Part shown: in pieces, positions 26,456-35,178 of the stretch
Layout: each line of letters begins with the position of its first letter
Numbering within the stretch: the stretch's first letter is position 1
NCBI RefSeq assembly: GCF_003014495.1
Contig: NZ_PYGC01000005.1
Span: 186,001-250,000, forward strand
DNA: 64,000 bases
Source: Prolixibacter denitrificans
GTDB taxonomy: Bacteria; Bacteroidota; Bacteroidia; Bacteroidales; Prolixibacteraceae
Reading direction: 5' to 3'
Program-made: the position numbers and the translations under genes
Notes under the pieces: generated by a model
What the model was told of the DNA's origin: nothing
The model's input: only the letters and a program-made list of their open reading frames with translations
Databases searched by the model: none

Positions 26456-27157
26456 AATCGTTAATTGATTTTGTTAGCCAGAAACAGCTGTGAATATATT
26501 ATTGTTTTTGGTGTTCGGTGTTAGTGTGTTGTTTGTCTGTAGTTTAAATTTAGACTAGCTTAAAAGAGGGCAGAGAATTGTCCATCGAAACGGCTGATTT
26601 GCATTTTGTCAAGTGAGCGCGGGAGAAAGGGGAAAATGGAGAGAGGGTGATGGGGAGAAGAAAAAAATGATAAATGTTGAATGGTGCCTCGAGGCTTTCG
26701 ATGCATTTTAAATTTTGCCCCGATGGTTCGGGAATAAATGCTGAATTGAGCTTCGAAGTTTTCGGAAAGAAGGGATTAGCAAGGATTAGCTCCACGGATG
26801 TGCGCGGATTAGCTTTGATATTGCAGTGTGCACGCATTACTGGAGGGGTAAAAGCTCAATAACCCCAGGATCACATTAAGTCCCGGAATTGGAATGCGAC
26901 TCCTAACGCCCGTGCTAAAGCAACGGGGCAATTGCAACCGCCTAAACAACAGGAATAAAGCAAAAGTCGAAAGTCTATTATCTCTCTGGCGTCTCATGTC
27001 TCTCCTCTAATATCCCTGATTGGAGCGCAACCTGAAACCTGAAATTTGAAATACAGCCAGGAAGGTTTTCATTTGGTGCAATGGTCGGAAAAAGTAACCC
27101 GGGATTGAAAAGTCTAAATGATATTTTCAATGCCCGGATCTCAACAATCCCTAAAAC
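26456..27157. other. 702-bp intergenic region upstream of narK, with degenerate repeats
   Basis: No supported gene. It contains GGATTAGC-type short repeats (near 26770-26815), polypurine stretches, and scattered motifs such as CCTGAAACCTGAAATTTGAAATA that are common between Bacteroidota genes. A 16-bp imperfect palindrome lies at 26541-26556. No TAnnTTTG box in a suitable place was seen upstream of narK. Confidence 0.5.
26541..26556. promoter_or_regulatory. Palindrome upstream of narK, possible operator
   Basis: AGTTTAAATTTAGACT is a 16-bp imperfect palindrome (one mismatched pair) about 85 bp upstream of the narK start. It does not match the FNR consensus TTGAT-N4-ATCAA. Role in nitrate or oxygen control is only a possibility. 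Confidence 0.3.
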
Positions 27158-28447
27158 TTATAGTTTACTGAAAAAAGTAGGTTTAAACGTAAGCATCAAC
27201 CACGCCCAATTGTTGGAATTTTTATGGTTTCCACCTTTCAATACCTGAAGAGTTTGTGTTGCCATCATTTGCGAATATCCTCCGCTAATAGATACATCGT
27301 TGGAGAAATTATAATTCGCTGAAAAATCGATTTCAGCTCCCAGATTACTCTTATAATCCTTCCAGGTTCCGTTGCCTTGTGAAGCCGAGACTTTTGCAGC
27401 GGCAAGGAAATAATGAGGGACTAATTTAAAAGTAAACCTGTTTGCTTTTTGAGTTAAAGGCAGACTTATATCCATCAAACCATTGCTGTACATGTAGTTT
27501 CCCACGTAAAAGTAGTCCATCCAGCCATTAAACTTATGGTTCGTCCCGTAAAAGGGTTTGAATGAATTATCCGTTTGGTTCAAAGCCTGTTCTTTGGAAG
27601 AAGTCCCCGAAAGATATTCGCCACCCAACCCGAATGTAAATTCACAGGGTAATGAATAGGTAACTTCAGCTGCAGCATATTCAGCCGAGAGGGTATTATC
27701 CAGTTTGTTTTTCCCTCCCTGATAATAGAATGAGGCATTAAAATTCAGCGGGTTATAGGTATATGTAAACCTGCCTCCATAGGTTTGACTGTACACCACT
27801 GCCTGAGAATTATTTGATTCATGATAAGGCATACCGTTGTTGAGAAACAGTAGGCTTAGTCCTGATTTGTTGAACCGGCGATGATACCAGATGTACTGAA
27901 AAGTTTTGTAGTTATTTACTAGATAATCAATTTTGTATAGTGTTTCGCTCTGAGCATTTTGCGCCAGACCAACATCTATTTTCGTCATTTTATTCGGTCG
28001 GTATTTTAAAATAGCGGCATCGTGACTTCTTGCCTGCTGCGTCCAGTTCACACCTCCAAAAATTCTTTGGTCATCGTACGATATTTCCTGTCTTCCGATT
28101 TTGAAAGCTAGCTTTTTACTAAAGATTACTTCGCCCCATGCCTGGTGAAGAGCTGTCCCATAAACATCAGAGCTGTTGAGTTGCGGAACATCGCCCCACA
28201 CGCGAACGTTCTGTAAGGCAATGCCAAATTTAAACTTCTGACTTCCGTAGAAGAGATTAAGCCTGGTACGCTGCGATATGAAACTAGCCGCTGAATTTCC
28301 ATCCGGAATAATTGTTTTATAACCATGGCGGAACTCGAACCGTGGACGGATTTCTCCCGAAAATGTGAGCGATTGAGCCTTCAGGTTTCCTCTCCCAAAA
28401 GGAAAAATAGTCAAGACGATTACAAATAAGTGATATATTTTTTTCAT
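27158..28447 (-). CDS. Alginate-export-type outer membrane porin
   Basis: About 429 residues from the ATG at 28447 (the frame is open to 28477). It has a signal peptide (MKKIYHLFVIVLTIFPFGRG, cleavage near LKAQ), then SLTFSGEIRPRFEFRHGY and a string of amphipathic strands, with SQRTRLNL, FKIGRQEISYDDQRIFGGVNW, and HDAAILKYRP, all typical of the alginate_exp (PF13372) family of beta-barrels. It ends in a beta strand with terminal hydrophobics (WLMLTFKPTFFSKL). In Bacteroidota such porins often accompany anaerobic or denitrification genes, so a passage for nitrate or nitrite is plausible but not shown. It is transcribed in the same direction as narK, 702 bp upstream. Confidence 0.82.
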   Translation of the reverse strand: MKKIYHLFVIVLTIFPFGRGNLKAQSLTFSGEIRPRFEFRHGYKTIIPDGNSAASFISQRTRLNLFYGSQKFKFGIALQNVRVWGDVPQLNSSDVYGTALHQAWGEVIFSKKLAFKIGRQEISYDDQRIFGGVNWTQQARSHDAAILKYRPNKMTKIDVGLAQNAQSETLYKIDYLVNNYKTFQYIWYHRRFNKSGLSLLFLNNGMPYHESNNSQAVVYSQTYGGRFTYTYNPLNFNASFYYQGGKNKLDNTLSAEYAAAEVTYSLPCEFTFGLGGEYLSGTSSKEQALNQTDNSFKPFYGTNHKFNGWMDYFYVGNYMYSNGLMDISLPLTQKANRFTFKLVPHYFLAAAKVSASQGNGTWKDYKSNLGAEIDFSANYNFSNDVSISGGYSQMMATQTLQVLKGGNHKNSNNWAWLMLTFKPTFFSKL

Positions 28448-28510
28448 GATTCTATTGTTAAACGGATTAAAGAACAATGGCCGTTATTTGGCTATTATGA
28501 GTCCTAGTAT

Positions 28511-28680
28511 TCAGGCAGTCAGTTCTATAGCATCTTTAAAATTGACGGACGTCGGTTCGTATAACGAAAAGGTGGCGAAGCCGAAGAAGAAACCCAGGGT
28601 AGTCCCGAGTAAGCCCCGTTTCGGCGTGCCTTTTACCTGAAAAGTATCCATAATCGTCAATTGATTTTGTTAATTAGAAA
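28511..28680 (-). pseudogene. narK 5' remnant (duplicated and truncated)
   Basis: Minus-strand frame 28651-28511 encodes 46 residues; the first 26 match the NarK N-terminus exactly (MDTFQVKGTPKRGLLGTTLG and on), followed by close matches (SLYEPTSVNFKDAI versus SLYGPTAVNFKEAM), then it diverges and stops at TGA. The homology continues about 30 bp upstream of the ATG (TTGATTTTGTTA, GAAACAG, TTATTGTTT). The total copied block is about 150-170 bp at roughly 85% identity. So the DNA beside the porin gene carries a broken second narK, presumably left by duplication of this segment and later deletion. Confidence 0.9.
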
Positions 28681-28765
28681 CAGTAGTGGATATCTTATTG
28701 TTTCATATGCGCATCCATAACATGCTGCATGACAGTAATTTGAATTTGGATTAACTAAAAGGAAG

Positions 28766-31762
28766 GTGGAGATTCAGAAGATTGTAGGTCAGCTTGAGCA
28801 GCAGACTGAACAACTGCAGCAGGAGCAGGTCAAGCAGGAAGAGCAGGCCCGGGAGATTGAGTTGTTACGGTTGCAGCTGGAGAAAGAGCGGGAACGGGTT
28901 GCGGAGCGTAAAGCGACCCGGAAGAAAGAGGTTGACAAAAACAGGGCAATTCCGGTTTTGATCCCCGAATCGGCCACCCGGAAGATATACATCGATCTTT
29001 TGCTGAAAGAAGCCGGGTGGGAGCGGCTGCGCGAAGGGCGTGAGCTCGAATTTGAGGTAACGGGTATGCCGCTTTCGACCAATCCTACCGGGATTGGCTA
29101 CGCGGATTACGTGTTGTGGGGTGATGACGGCCTGCCTTTGGCGGTGGTGGAAGCCAAGAAGACGATGGAGGACGCCCACAAAGGAAGACATCAGGCGGAG
29201 CTGTATGCCAACTGCCTGGAGCAAATGACCGGACAACGCCCCGTTATTTTCTATACCAACGGTTTCGATTCGTACATCTGGGATGATACCTTTTATCCGG
29301 AAAGGGAAATTTCGGGGTTCTATACGAAAGATGAACTGCAGCTGTTGATTGACCGGCGGAATTCCAGGAAAAACCTGAAGGAGTTTAAGGCCGATGCGAA
29401 TATTGCCGGGCGACCTTATCAGTTGGAAGCCATTCAACGGGTAAGCGAGGCGTTAGTAACCGAAAAGGATGGTCAACTGAAAGGGAAAGAGCGAAAAGCG
29501 TTGCTGGTAATGGCTACAGGAAGTGGAAAAACCCGGGTAGCTGCTGCCATCGTTGATGTGCTGACCAAATGCAACTGGGTGAAGCGCGTTCTTTTCTTAG
29601 CCGACCGGAATGCGTTGGTGACGCAGGCGAAGAATGCTTTCAAGGAGCACCTGCCCAACCTGTCGGCAATTGACCTGACAAAAGAAAAGGAGGATAATGG
29701 AACGCGGTTGGTTTTTTCGACCTATCCGACCATTATGAATAAGATTGACAGCCTGAAGAACGGTGATAACCGGTTTTATGGCGTCGGCCATTTCGACCTG
29801 GTGATCATCGATGAAGCGCACCGGTCGGTCTATCAGAAATACCGGGCGATATTCGACTATTTCGATTCGCTGTTGATTGGACTAACGGCGACGCCCAAAA
29901 CAGAAATCGATCACAACACCTACAGTCTGTTCGATATTGAAGACGATAATCCCACGTTTGCCTTTGAGTTGAATGAAGCAGTTCCGACCTACCTGGTTCC
30001 TCCCAAAGCGATGTCGGTCCCGGTTAAATTTCATCGGGACGGGATTCATTATCATGATTTATCGGAAGCTGAAAAGGCGGAGTATGAAGAGAAATTTGGC
30101 GACCCAACGACCGGTGAGGCTGATGATTTCATTGACGGGAGCGCTTTAAACCAGTGGTTGTTTAATACGGATACGGTTGATAAAGTGCTTCACCATTTGA
30201 TGGAGAACGGTATCAAAACACATGGTGGTGACCGGCTGGGGAAAACGATCATCTTTGCGAAGAACCATCGTCATGTGCTGTTCATTGAAGAGCGGTTTAA
30301 TAAAAACTACCCGGAATACAGTGGTAAGTTTTTACGGGTCATCGATAATTACGAAACCAAAGCGCAGGATTTACTGGAAGTTTTCTGTGATGAAAAGGCA
30401 GAAAACGATCCGCAAATTGCTGTATCCGTTGATATGATGGATACCGGCGTGGATGCACCCCGGGTGGTCAACCTGGTATTTTTCAAAGTTGTCCGTTCAA
30501 CGGCTAAATTCTGGCAGATGATTGGCCGGGGTACACGTCTTTGTCCCGATTTATTCGGCCCCGGTGAGGATAAGAAGCACTTTGTGATTTTTGATTTCTG
30601 TGAGAATTTTGAATTCTTCGAGGAGTTCCCGGAAGGATATACCGGGAGAGCTCTCAAATCGCTTTCTCAGCAGATATTTGAAGCCAAGCTGGAGGTCGCC
30701 GTTGAACTGCGCGGACTGGATACCTCCAATGACGAAGACGATGAGTTGGCAACGACTTACATTGATGAGTTGAACAGCCAAATTGCTTCATTGGACCGGG
30801 AACGGTTTGTGGTTCGAAAAGAACTGAGGCTGGTTGATGAATACACGCACCGGAGCCGGTGGGAAAATATTAGCAAAGCCGATATGGCTGATATCTGTAA
30901 TCATCTGTCGCATTTGCCTGCCAGCAGTAGTAACGATGAAGTAGCCAAACGATTCGATTTGATAGTGTTGAACCTGCAGCTGGCCATCCTGCTTTCCGAC
31001 CGGAATCAGGCCTCCCTGATACAGCGGATTGCACGAATCGGGCAGTTACTTCAAAAGAAGAAGAACATTCCTGCCATTAACCAAAAGCTCACGACCATTA
31101 AAAATGTACAGAGTGATGAGTTTTGGAAGCATGTGACCTTTTCACAAATGGAAAAGGTGAGGTTGGATATGCGTGACCTGGTCAAGTTTCTGGATTCGGG
31201 CAAGAAAGAAAATGTTTACACGCATTTTGAAGACACCCTGAACAAGGATGGCGTACAAGAGAAGAATTTAATTCCAACTTACACCAGCCTGCAAAGCTAC
31301 CGTGATCGAGTTGAAAGCTATATCCGGAAGAACAAAGACCATTTGGTCATTCATAAACTACAGCATAATATTCCCATCACCATTGGAGAAGTCAGGCTGC
31401 TCGAGAAGCTGCTTTTCGAGGGAGACCTGGGCACCCGTGCTGACTATGAAAAAGAGTACGGCGAAATGCCTTTGAGCCGGTTTATCCGGAGTATTTTAGG
31501 CCTGGATGAAACAACTGCTAGTACTCTGTTTGCTGATTTCATTCAAACCGGAAATCTGACCGCCAATCAAATCACTTTCATCAATCACATCATCCGTTTC
31601 CTTACGAAGAATGGTTTTATCGAAAAAACGATGTTTTTCGAGCCACCCTTTACCGATATCAATGACCAGGGAATTACCGGTGTATTCGATGATTCGGAGG
31701 TGGTGAAAATCATCCGGATCATCGATGAGGTGAATGGAAATGTGGATGCCAATATTGGTTAG
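28766..31762 (+). CDS. hsdR: Type I restriction endonuclease R subunit, N-terminally shortened
   Basis: Frame of 998 residues from a GTG at 28766; a TAA lies in frame a few codons upstream. Residues 1-55 are a charged coiled coil. The nuclease domain has Asp114 (GYADYVLW), the ExK pair in VVEAKK (129-131) and the QAELY motif (143-147). The helicase part has Walker A ATGSGKT (250-256), DEAH (349-352), TATP (374-377), then VSVDMMDTGVDAPRV and QMIGRGTRLCPD. Full-length relatives carry a DUF4145-type N-terminal domain of about 150 residues before the coiled coil; it is missing here and the 5' side abuts the narK remnant. No hsdM or hsdS is in the window. It could be inactive, or a translocase-nuclease that works with M/S encoded elsewhere. 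Confidence 0.85.
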   Translation: MEIQKIVGQLEQQTEQLQQEQVKQEEQAREIELLRLQLEKERERVAERKATRKKEVDKNRAIPVLIPESATRKIYIDLLLKEAGWERLREGRELEFEVTGMPLSTNPTGIGYADYVLWGDDGLPLAVVEAKKTMEDAHKGRHQAELYANCLEQMTGQRPVIFYTNGFDSYIWDDTFYPEREISGFYTKDELQLLIDRRNSRKNLKEFKADANIAGRPYQLEAIQRVSEALVTEKDGQLKGKERKALLVMATGSGKTRVAAAIVDVLTKCNWVKRVLFLADRNALVTQAKNAFKEHLPNLSAIDLTKEKEDNGTRLVFSTYPTIMNKIDSLKNGDNRFYGVGHFDLVIIDEAHRSVYQKYRAIFDYFDSLLIGLTATPKTEIDHNTYSLFDIEDDNPTFAFELNEAVPTYLVPPKAMSVPVKFHRDGIHYHDLSEAEKAEYEEKFGDPTTGEADDFIDGSALNQWLFNTDTVDKVLHHLMENGIKTHGGDRLGKTIIFAKNHRHVLFIEERFNKNYPEYSGKFLRVIDNYETKAQDLLEVFCDEKAENDPQIAVSVDMMDTGVDAPRVVNLVFFKVVRSTAKFWQMIGRGTRLCPDLFGPGEDKKHFVIFDFCENFEFFEEFPEGYTGRALKSLSQQIFEAKLEVAVELRGLDTSNDEDDELATTYIDELNSQIASLDRERFVVRKELRLVDEYTHRSRWENISKADMADICNHLSHLPASSSNDEVAKRFDLIVLNLQLAILLSDRNQASLIQRIARIGQLLQKKKNIPAINQKLTTIKNVQSDEFWKHVTFSQMEKVRLDMRDLVKFLDSGKKENVYTHFEDTLNKDGVQEKNLIPTYTSLQSYRDRVESYIRKNKDHLVIHKLQHNIPITIGEVRLLEKLLFEGDLGTRADYEKEYGEMPLSRFIRSILGLDETTASTLFADFIQTGNLTANQITFINHIIRFLTKNGFIEKTMFFEPPFTDINDQGITGVFDDSEVVKIIRIIDEVNGNVDANIG

Positions 31763-31871
31763 GAGCAGGTTGTTTTAAACACAGTTAGCTATAAAAGCAT
31801 CTAGTTAGATAAGGTGATTTGCGTAAGGATGAGTTTAAAGGCTTATTTTTAAGTAACGTTTACATATTGAT

Positions 31872-32402
31872 GTGAGTTATACTATAGATTTTTACGAAAG
31901 GAATCAAAGCAATACTCTTCGATTTATTCTTGGCAAAACAGGTAATAAGGTATTGTTTGTGATTGGCTTAAATCCGAGTACCGCTGATGATAGCAAACCC
32001 GATCGAACCATCTCTAAATTATTGAAATTCGCCCATTTGAATGGGTATGATGGTTTTGTCATGCTGAATTTGTATCCTCAAAGAACGCCTTACCCTAAAG
32101 ACTTGGACGAAGAAAAAAATCAGGTTTATCACGTGGAAAATCTCGAAAGAATATTAGCCTTTATTAATGAATACCAGAGCCTTGACATTCTTGCAGCCTG
32201 GGGTGACAAAATTATGATCAGAAATTATCTGATAGATTGTTTGAAGGATATAATTCATGTGTTTGCATGCAAGAATACAAGCTGGTTTCATATTGGAGAT
32301 TACACAAAAAATGGACATCCAAGACATCCATCCAGAACAGCATATAATTTAGGGTTTAACAAAATGAATATGGATCAATATTTAAAAAAGGTAATCAGGT
32401 AA
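31872..32402 (+). CDS. DUF1643 family protein (possible uracil-DNA-glycosylase-like fold)
   Basis: Product of 176 residues from a GTG at 31872. DUF1643 features are seen: VLFVIGLNPSTADDSKPDRTI (about 27-46), GYDGFVMLNLYPQR (58-71), then WGDK, and a late HPRHPSRTAY. The GLNPSTAD segment resembles motif A of Mug-type uracil-DNA glycosylases (GINPG), and the late HP-containing segment resembles their motif B; this fold link is my inference. Its stop overlaps the next start (TAATG). It is the first gene of a three-gene set directly after hsdR, in a region that looks defence-related. Confidence 0.8.
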   Translation: MSYTIDFYERNQSNTLRFILGKTGNKVLFVIGLNPSTADDSKPDRTISKLLKFAHLNGYDGFVMLNLYPQRTPYPKDLDEEKNQVYHVENLERILAFINEYQSLDILAAWGDKIMIRNYLIDCLKDIIHVFACKNTSWFHIGDYTKNGHPRHPSRTAYNLGFNKMNMDQYLKKVIR

Positions 32403-32941
32403 TGAAAACAGTTAGTGATATAGATTTCAGACTCAAAGAAGAAGATTTTGAATTTGATTACCAGCAAAAGTTAACAAAGAAACTCGATAATCTTTCCTCA
32501 GAATTTGACCAAAAGGTAATAAATGAAATTGTGCTTTGGAAGGTAAGCCGATATTCAGAGCTTTCTGAAGTTACATTTTCTTTATTGAACCAAATTGACG
32601 GAGTGTTTGATGAGGAACTTACGAAAAGGGTACTAAAATCAATGATTGGCCATAAAGGAATACAATTACCTATGGCATCTACAATTTTACGGTTTAAGAA
32701 TCCCAAATTGTATCAAATCATTGACCAACGGGTGTACAGAATTCTCTATGGAGAAGAGTTGAAAATAAGTCCCTATAAATCCAGAAATAACATTTCCAGT
32801 CAAGTTGAGTTGTATCTAACCTATTTGAGTGATTTAAGAATTCTGAGCAAGAAATTAAACATCCCATTTGAGAAGGCAGATCGGATATTGTACAATGCAG
32901 ACAAGCGACTAAATAAAGGCAAGAACATAAAAAATTACTAA
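32402..32941 (+). CDS. HhH-GPD-like DNA glycosylase-related protein
   Basis: Product of 179 residues with no family I can name with certainty. Residues 80-112 align by eye with the helix-hairpin-helix/GPD core of EndoIII and MutY: GHKGIQLPMASTIL (hairpin, about 83-96), a short loop, then YQIIDQRVYRIL in which Asp108 sits at the catalytic aspartate position. The lysine of bifunctional lyases is replaced (LPMA for RKTA), as in monofunctional glycosylases. The N-terminal part is helical and charged. Overlap with the previous stop indicates coupled translation. Confidence 0.6.
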   Translation: MKTVSDIDFRLKEEDFEFDYQQKLTKKLDNLSSEFDQKVINEIVLWKVSRYSELSEVTFSLLNQIDGVFDEELTKRVLKSMIGHKGIQLPMASTILRFKNPKLYQIIDQRVYRILYGEELKISPYKSRNNISSQVELYLTYLSDLRILSKKLNIPFEKADRILYNADKRLNKGKNIKNY

Positions 32942-32999
32942 GCAATAATTTTGGCTATGCCAAATATTCTACAATCGATTAACCTGAACCATCAATCAG

Positions 33000-33638
33000 A
33001 TGAGTAATGTAACAACTGACATTTTAGACGAACTTAAGAGTGATGAATTGAGTAGCTGGGCGGTGTGGAATGAAGACGGGAATAACACGCTTGATTTCTT
33101 TCAATCAAAGTTAGATATTTTGCATTCCAGGTTCGTGTTCCTGGGTTTGAATCGATCAAACGGTGCCGAGAGAAAAGAGCATACTCCGTTTCGAAATTTT
33201 CATGCCGAGCGTCATGTGGGAGACAATCGATTGAAGAAGATTATCCAGGATGAGGCATTGGAGAATTTGGTCGGTAGTTTTATGACCGACTTGACGATAG
33301 AGGTTCAAACGGATTCATCCAAAGTGAAAGTTAATGAAGAGTCCGCCATTAATAGACTCAAGGAGAAACTCTCATTGATGCCCTGTCGGCAAAGGTCTAT
33401 TATTTGCTTTGGAGAAAAAGTTTTCGAGTCTATTTGCGGCGCATTGAAAGTTGGCATAGGAGAAATTATTGAGTTGCCTGAGTTTCTTTTAAAGAAAGCA
33501 GTTGTTCAGGTTGCAGGTGAAAATTGGACTATTTACCGTGTCTGGCATTACAGCAACTATGGAAGATATCTTCATAAATCTGAAGAAGAGTTGCCGAAGC
33601 AATTGCGTTACGTCAATACACATGAAGCAAATGAATGA
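33000..33638 (+). CDS. Uncharacterised protein, possibly UDG-superfamily-like
   Basis: Product of 212 residues without a named family. Three features recall the uracil-DNA-glycosylase fold: SRFVFLGLNRSNGAE (about 43-57) in place of motif A, RSIICFGEKVFESI (about 132-145) like the central strand followed by a helix, and IYRVWHYSNYGRYL (about 176-190) where motif B lies. It is about 60 bp after the HhH gene on the same strand, and closes with a perfect hairpin terminator. I infer distant relation to the DUF1643 gene two places upstream. Confidence 0.5.
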   Translation: MSNVTTDILDELKSDELSSWAVWNEDGNNTLDFFQSKLDILHSRFVFLGLNRSNGAERKEHTPFRNFHAERHVGDNRLKKIIQDEALENLVGSFMTDLTIEVQTDSSKVKVNEESAINRLKEKLSLMPCRQRSIICFGEKVFESICGALKVGIGEIIELPEFLLKKAVVQVAGENWTIYRVWHYSNYGRYLHKSEEELPKQLRYVNTHEANE

Positions 33639-33639
33639 C

Positions 33640-33680
33640 CTCCCTGCCATCACTTAGTCGGGGTAGCGATGGCAGGGAGT
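33640..33680. terminator. Bidirectional terminator, 12-bp perfect stem
   Basis: CTCCCTGCCATC (33640-33651) pairs perfectly with GATGGCAGGGAG (33668-33679) around a 16-base loop. It separates the glycosylase-like trio from the convergent ATPase gene. Confidence 0.75.
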
Positions 33681-33689
33681 TGTAGCAGG

Positions 33690-34382
33690 CTAATGCCTTT
33701 TATCTTGTGTATTGGCATCAAAGGAGATGAGGTTGAACATGGACCTCATACGGCTTCGGACCCGGGAGCCATAGAATTCTTCAATTTCGCCGGCAGTTAG
33801 GTTGGTTGTCAGGTGTGTGAGCATGCCATCGGAAACAAACTGGTCATACCGGCTGAGCAGTATTTCGCCCATGACGTTCACTTCGTTGCCAAAATACTTC
33901 AGGTTTTGTTCGGTTCCCAGGTCATCGAAGCAGACGGCCCGGGGCTTTTTCCCGCCGGTGGACCGGTCGTAAGCCAGGATGCTGTGTTTCCGGATGACCT
34001 CGTAACCGTTCCGGTGAAATTCGAAACTGACCTCCCGGCAGGATTTCATGTTGTGCCGGATGTCCGGAGGAATGAAAAAGCGGAGTAGCGTCATCAGGCT
34101 GGTTTTTCCGCTCCCAATCGGTCCGGTCAGCATAATTCCCTTGTTGATGTTGAGATTTAACCGCTGTGCGTTCTCCTGGTCGCGTATGGCCCATATGAGC
34201 AGTTTGAAAATGATGGGCTTGTCTTCTCCATAGATTCTGAAAGTATCGCCGAATAATTCCCGGCCTTTTTGTTCCATGAATTCCAGGCAGCGTGAAAAGC
34301 TATAGTTGACGGTTCCTTTCCCGAAAGAGATGACTCCCGGCGCGGTGAAAAGTTCAGAGTGGTTCGGCATAGTTTTTCCCAT
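33690..34382 (-). CDS. DnaC-like P-loop ATPase
   Basis: Product of 230 residues. Walker A is GPIGSGKTS (about residues 87-95), Walker B AVCFDDLGTE (about 149-158, with sensor THLTTNLTAGEIEEFYGSR after it), the order seen in DnaC/IstB-type helicase loaders. Arg-rich RVRSRMRSMF near the end. It overlaps the preceding gene by about 29 bp; a start at the ATG at 34370 would reduce this. Together with the DnaD-like protein it looks like the replication module of the island. Confidence 0.8.
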   Translation of the reverse strand: MGKTMPNHSELFTAPGVISFGKGTVNYSFSRCLEFMEQKGRELFGDTFRIYGEDKPIIFKLLIWAIRDQENAQRLNLNINKGIMLTGPIGSGKTSLMTLLRFFIPPDIRHNMKSCREVSFEFHRNGYEVIRKHSILAYDRSTGGKKPRAVCFDDLGTEQNLKYFGNEVNVMGEILLSRYDQFVSDGMLTHLTTNLTAGEIEEFYGSRVRSRMRSMFNLISFDANTQDKRH

Positions 34383-35106
34383 TATCAGATTTGTACTCGG
34401 TTGATTTGTCCTGGGGGCTCAATGGTTGTCGCGGACTGTACTTCCGGGCATTGAGCATCCAGTTCCGGGCCGCCGCTTTCCAGTCTTTCATCCGGGTACG
34501 GCCTCCCACTTTCCAGCCTACCGATTCGTAGTAGTTGAAAAATCGTTCAGCTTCCACTTCAGGGAACTCCTTCTCCAGGAAGTAGATTTTGACATGTTCC
34601 TCCGGAGGCGGGATTTTACTTTTTGCCGATGCACCGGCGGGATTTTCCGGCTGGGGTTTCTTCTCTTGCATGGCAGCGCTTTCGGGCTGTTTCCCGTACC
34701 TGGTTTCCTGTTCCATTTTTTTTGATTGAGATTGGTTTGGTTCATTGTATTCTATAGTTTCTTGTTTAATCTGTTTACTAATGTTTATTAAAGGGATCAC
34801 TACTTGTTCACTAGTTGTATCAAAAATGAACATGTTCACCCGGCTACCTTTAAGGGGGTTGTGCGACGGTTGATAATCGATGTATTTCCATTGATGCAGC
34901 TGTTTCAGACACCGTGAATAGGTATTGACCGAACCGATTTTGGACATTCTCAGCATCTCTGCCCGGTTGATGGAGATGGGATTTTGAAACCGGTTGAGGT
35001 TCCACCGTTGGAAAAGGGCGAGGTAAAGGCTGATGTGGTGCGGAGTAAGGCGATCGTCTTGTTCCACACACCAGAAGAATGCCGCCAGGTGCCGGATGTA
35101 GTTCAT
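34354..35106 (-). CDS. DnaD-like replication/HTH protein
   Basis: Product of 250 residues. The N-terminal half is a winged-HTH: HHISLYLALFQRWNLNRF, ISINRAEMLRMSKIGSVNTYSRCLKQLHQWKYIDYQPS; this pattern opens many replication-initiation proteins on Bacteroidota mobile elements. A low-complexity linker rich in Gln, Lys, Glu and Pro (about 120-175) follows, then FLEKEFPEVEAERFFNYYESVGWKVGGRTRMKDWKAAARNWMLN, which matches the DnaD-type C-terminal segment. It should load the ATPase of the next gene at an origin. The origin itself was not located. Confidence 0.75.
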   Translation of the reverse strand: MNYIRHLAAFFWCVEQDDRLTPHHISLYLALFQRWNLNRFQNPISINRAEMLRMSKIGSVNTYSRCLKQLHQWKYIDYQPSHNPLKGSRVNMFIFDTTSEQVVIPLINISKQIKQETIEYNEPNQSQSKKMEQETRYGKQPESAAMQEKKPQPENPAGASAKSKIPPPEEHVKIYFLEKEFPEVEAERFFNYYESVGWKVGGRTRMKDWKAAARNWMLNARKYSPRQPLSPQDKSTEYKSDNGKNYAEPL

Positions 35107-35178
35107 TGTACTTCACGATTAACCTATTTTCGAAAGGTTTGCATGGTAAATCAGATGGGCTTAACGGACAAACCCGGT

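Noticed and set aside
28446-28640. 64-codon plus-strand frame
   Set aside because: It is the reverse of the narK remnant; the minus strand gives a clear match to the NarK N-terminus.
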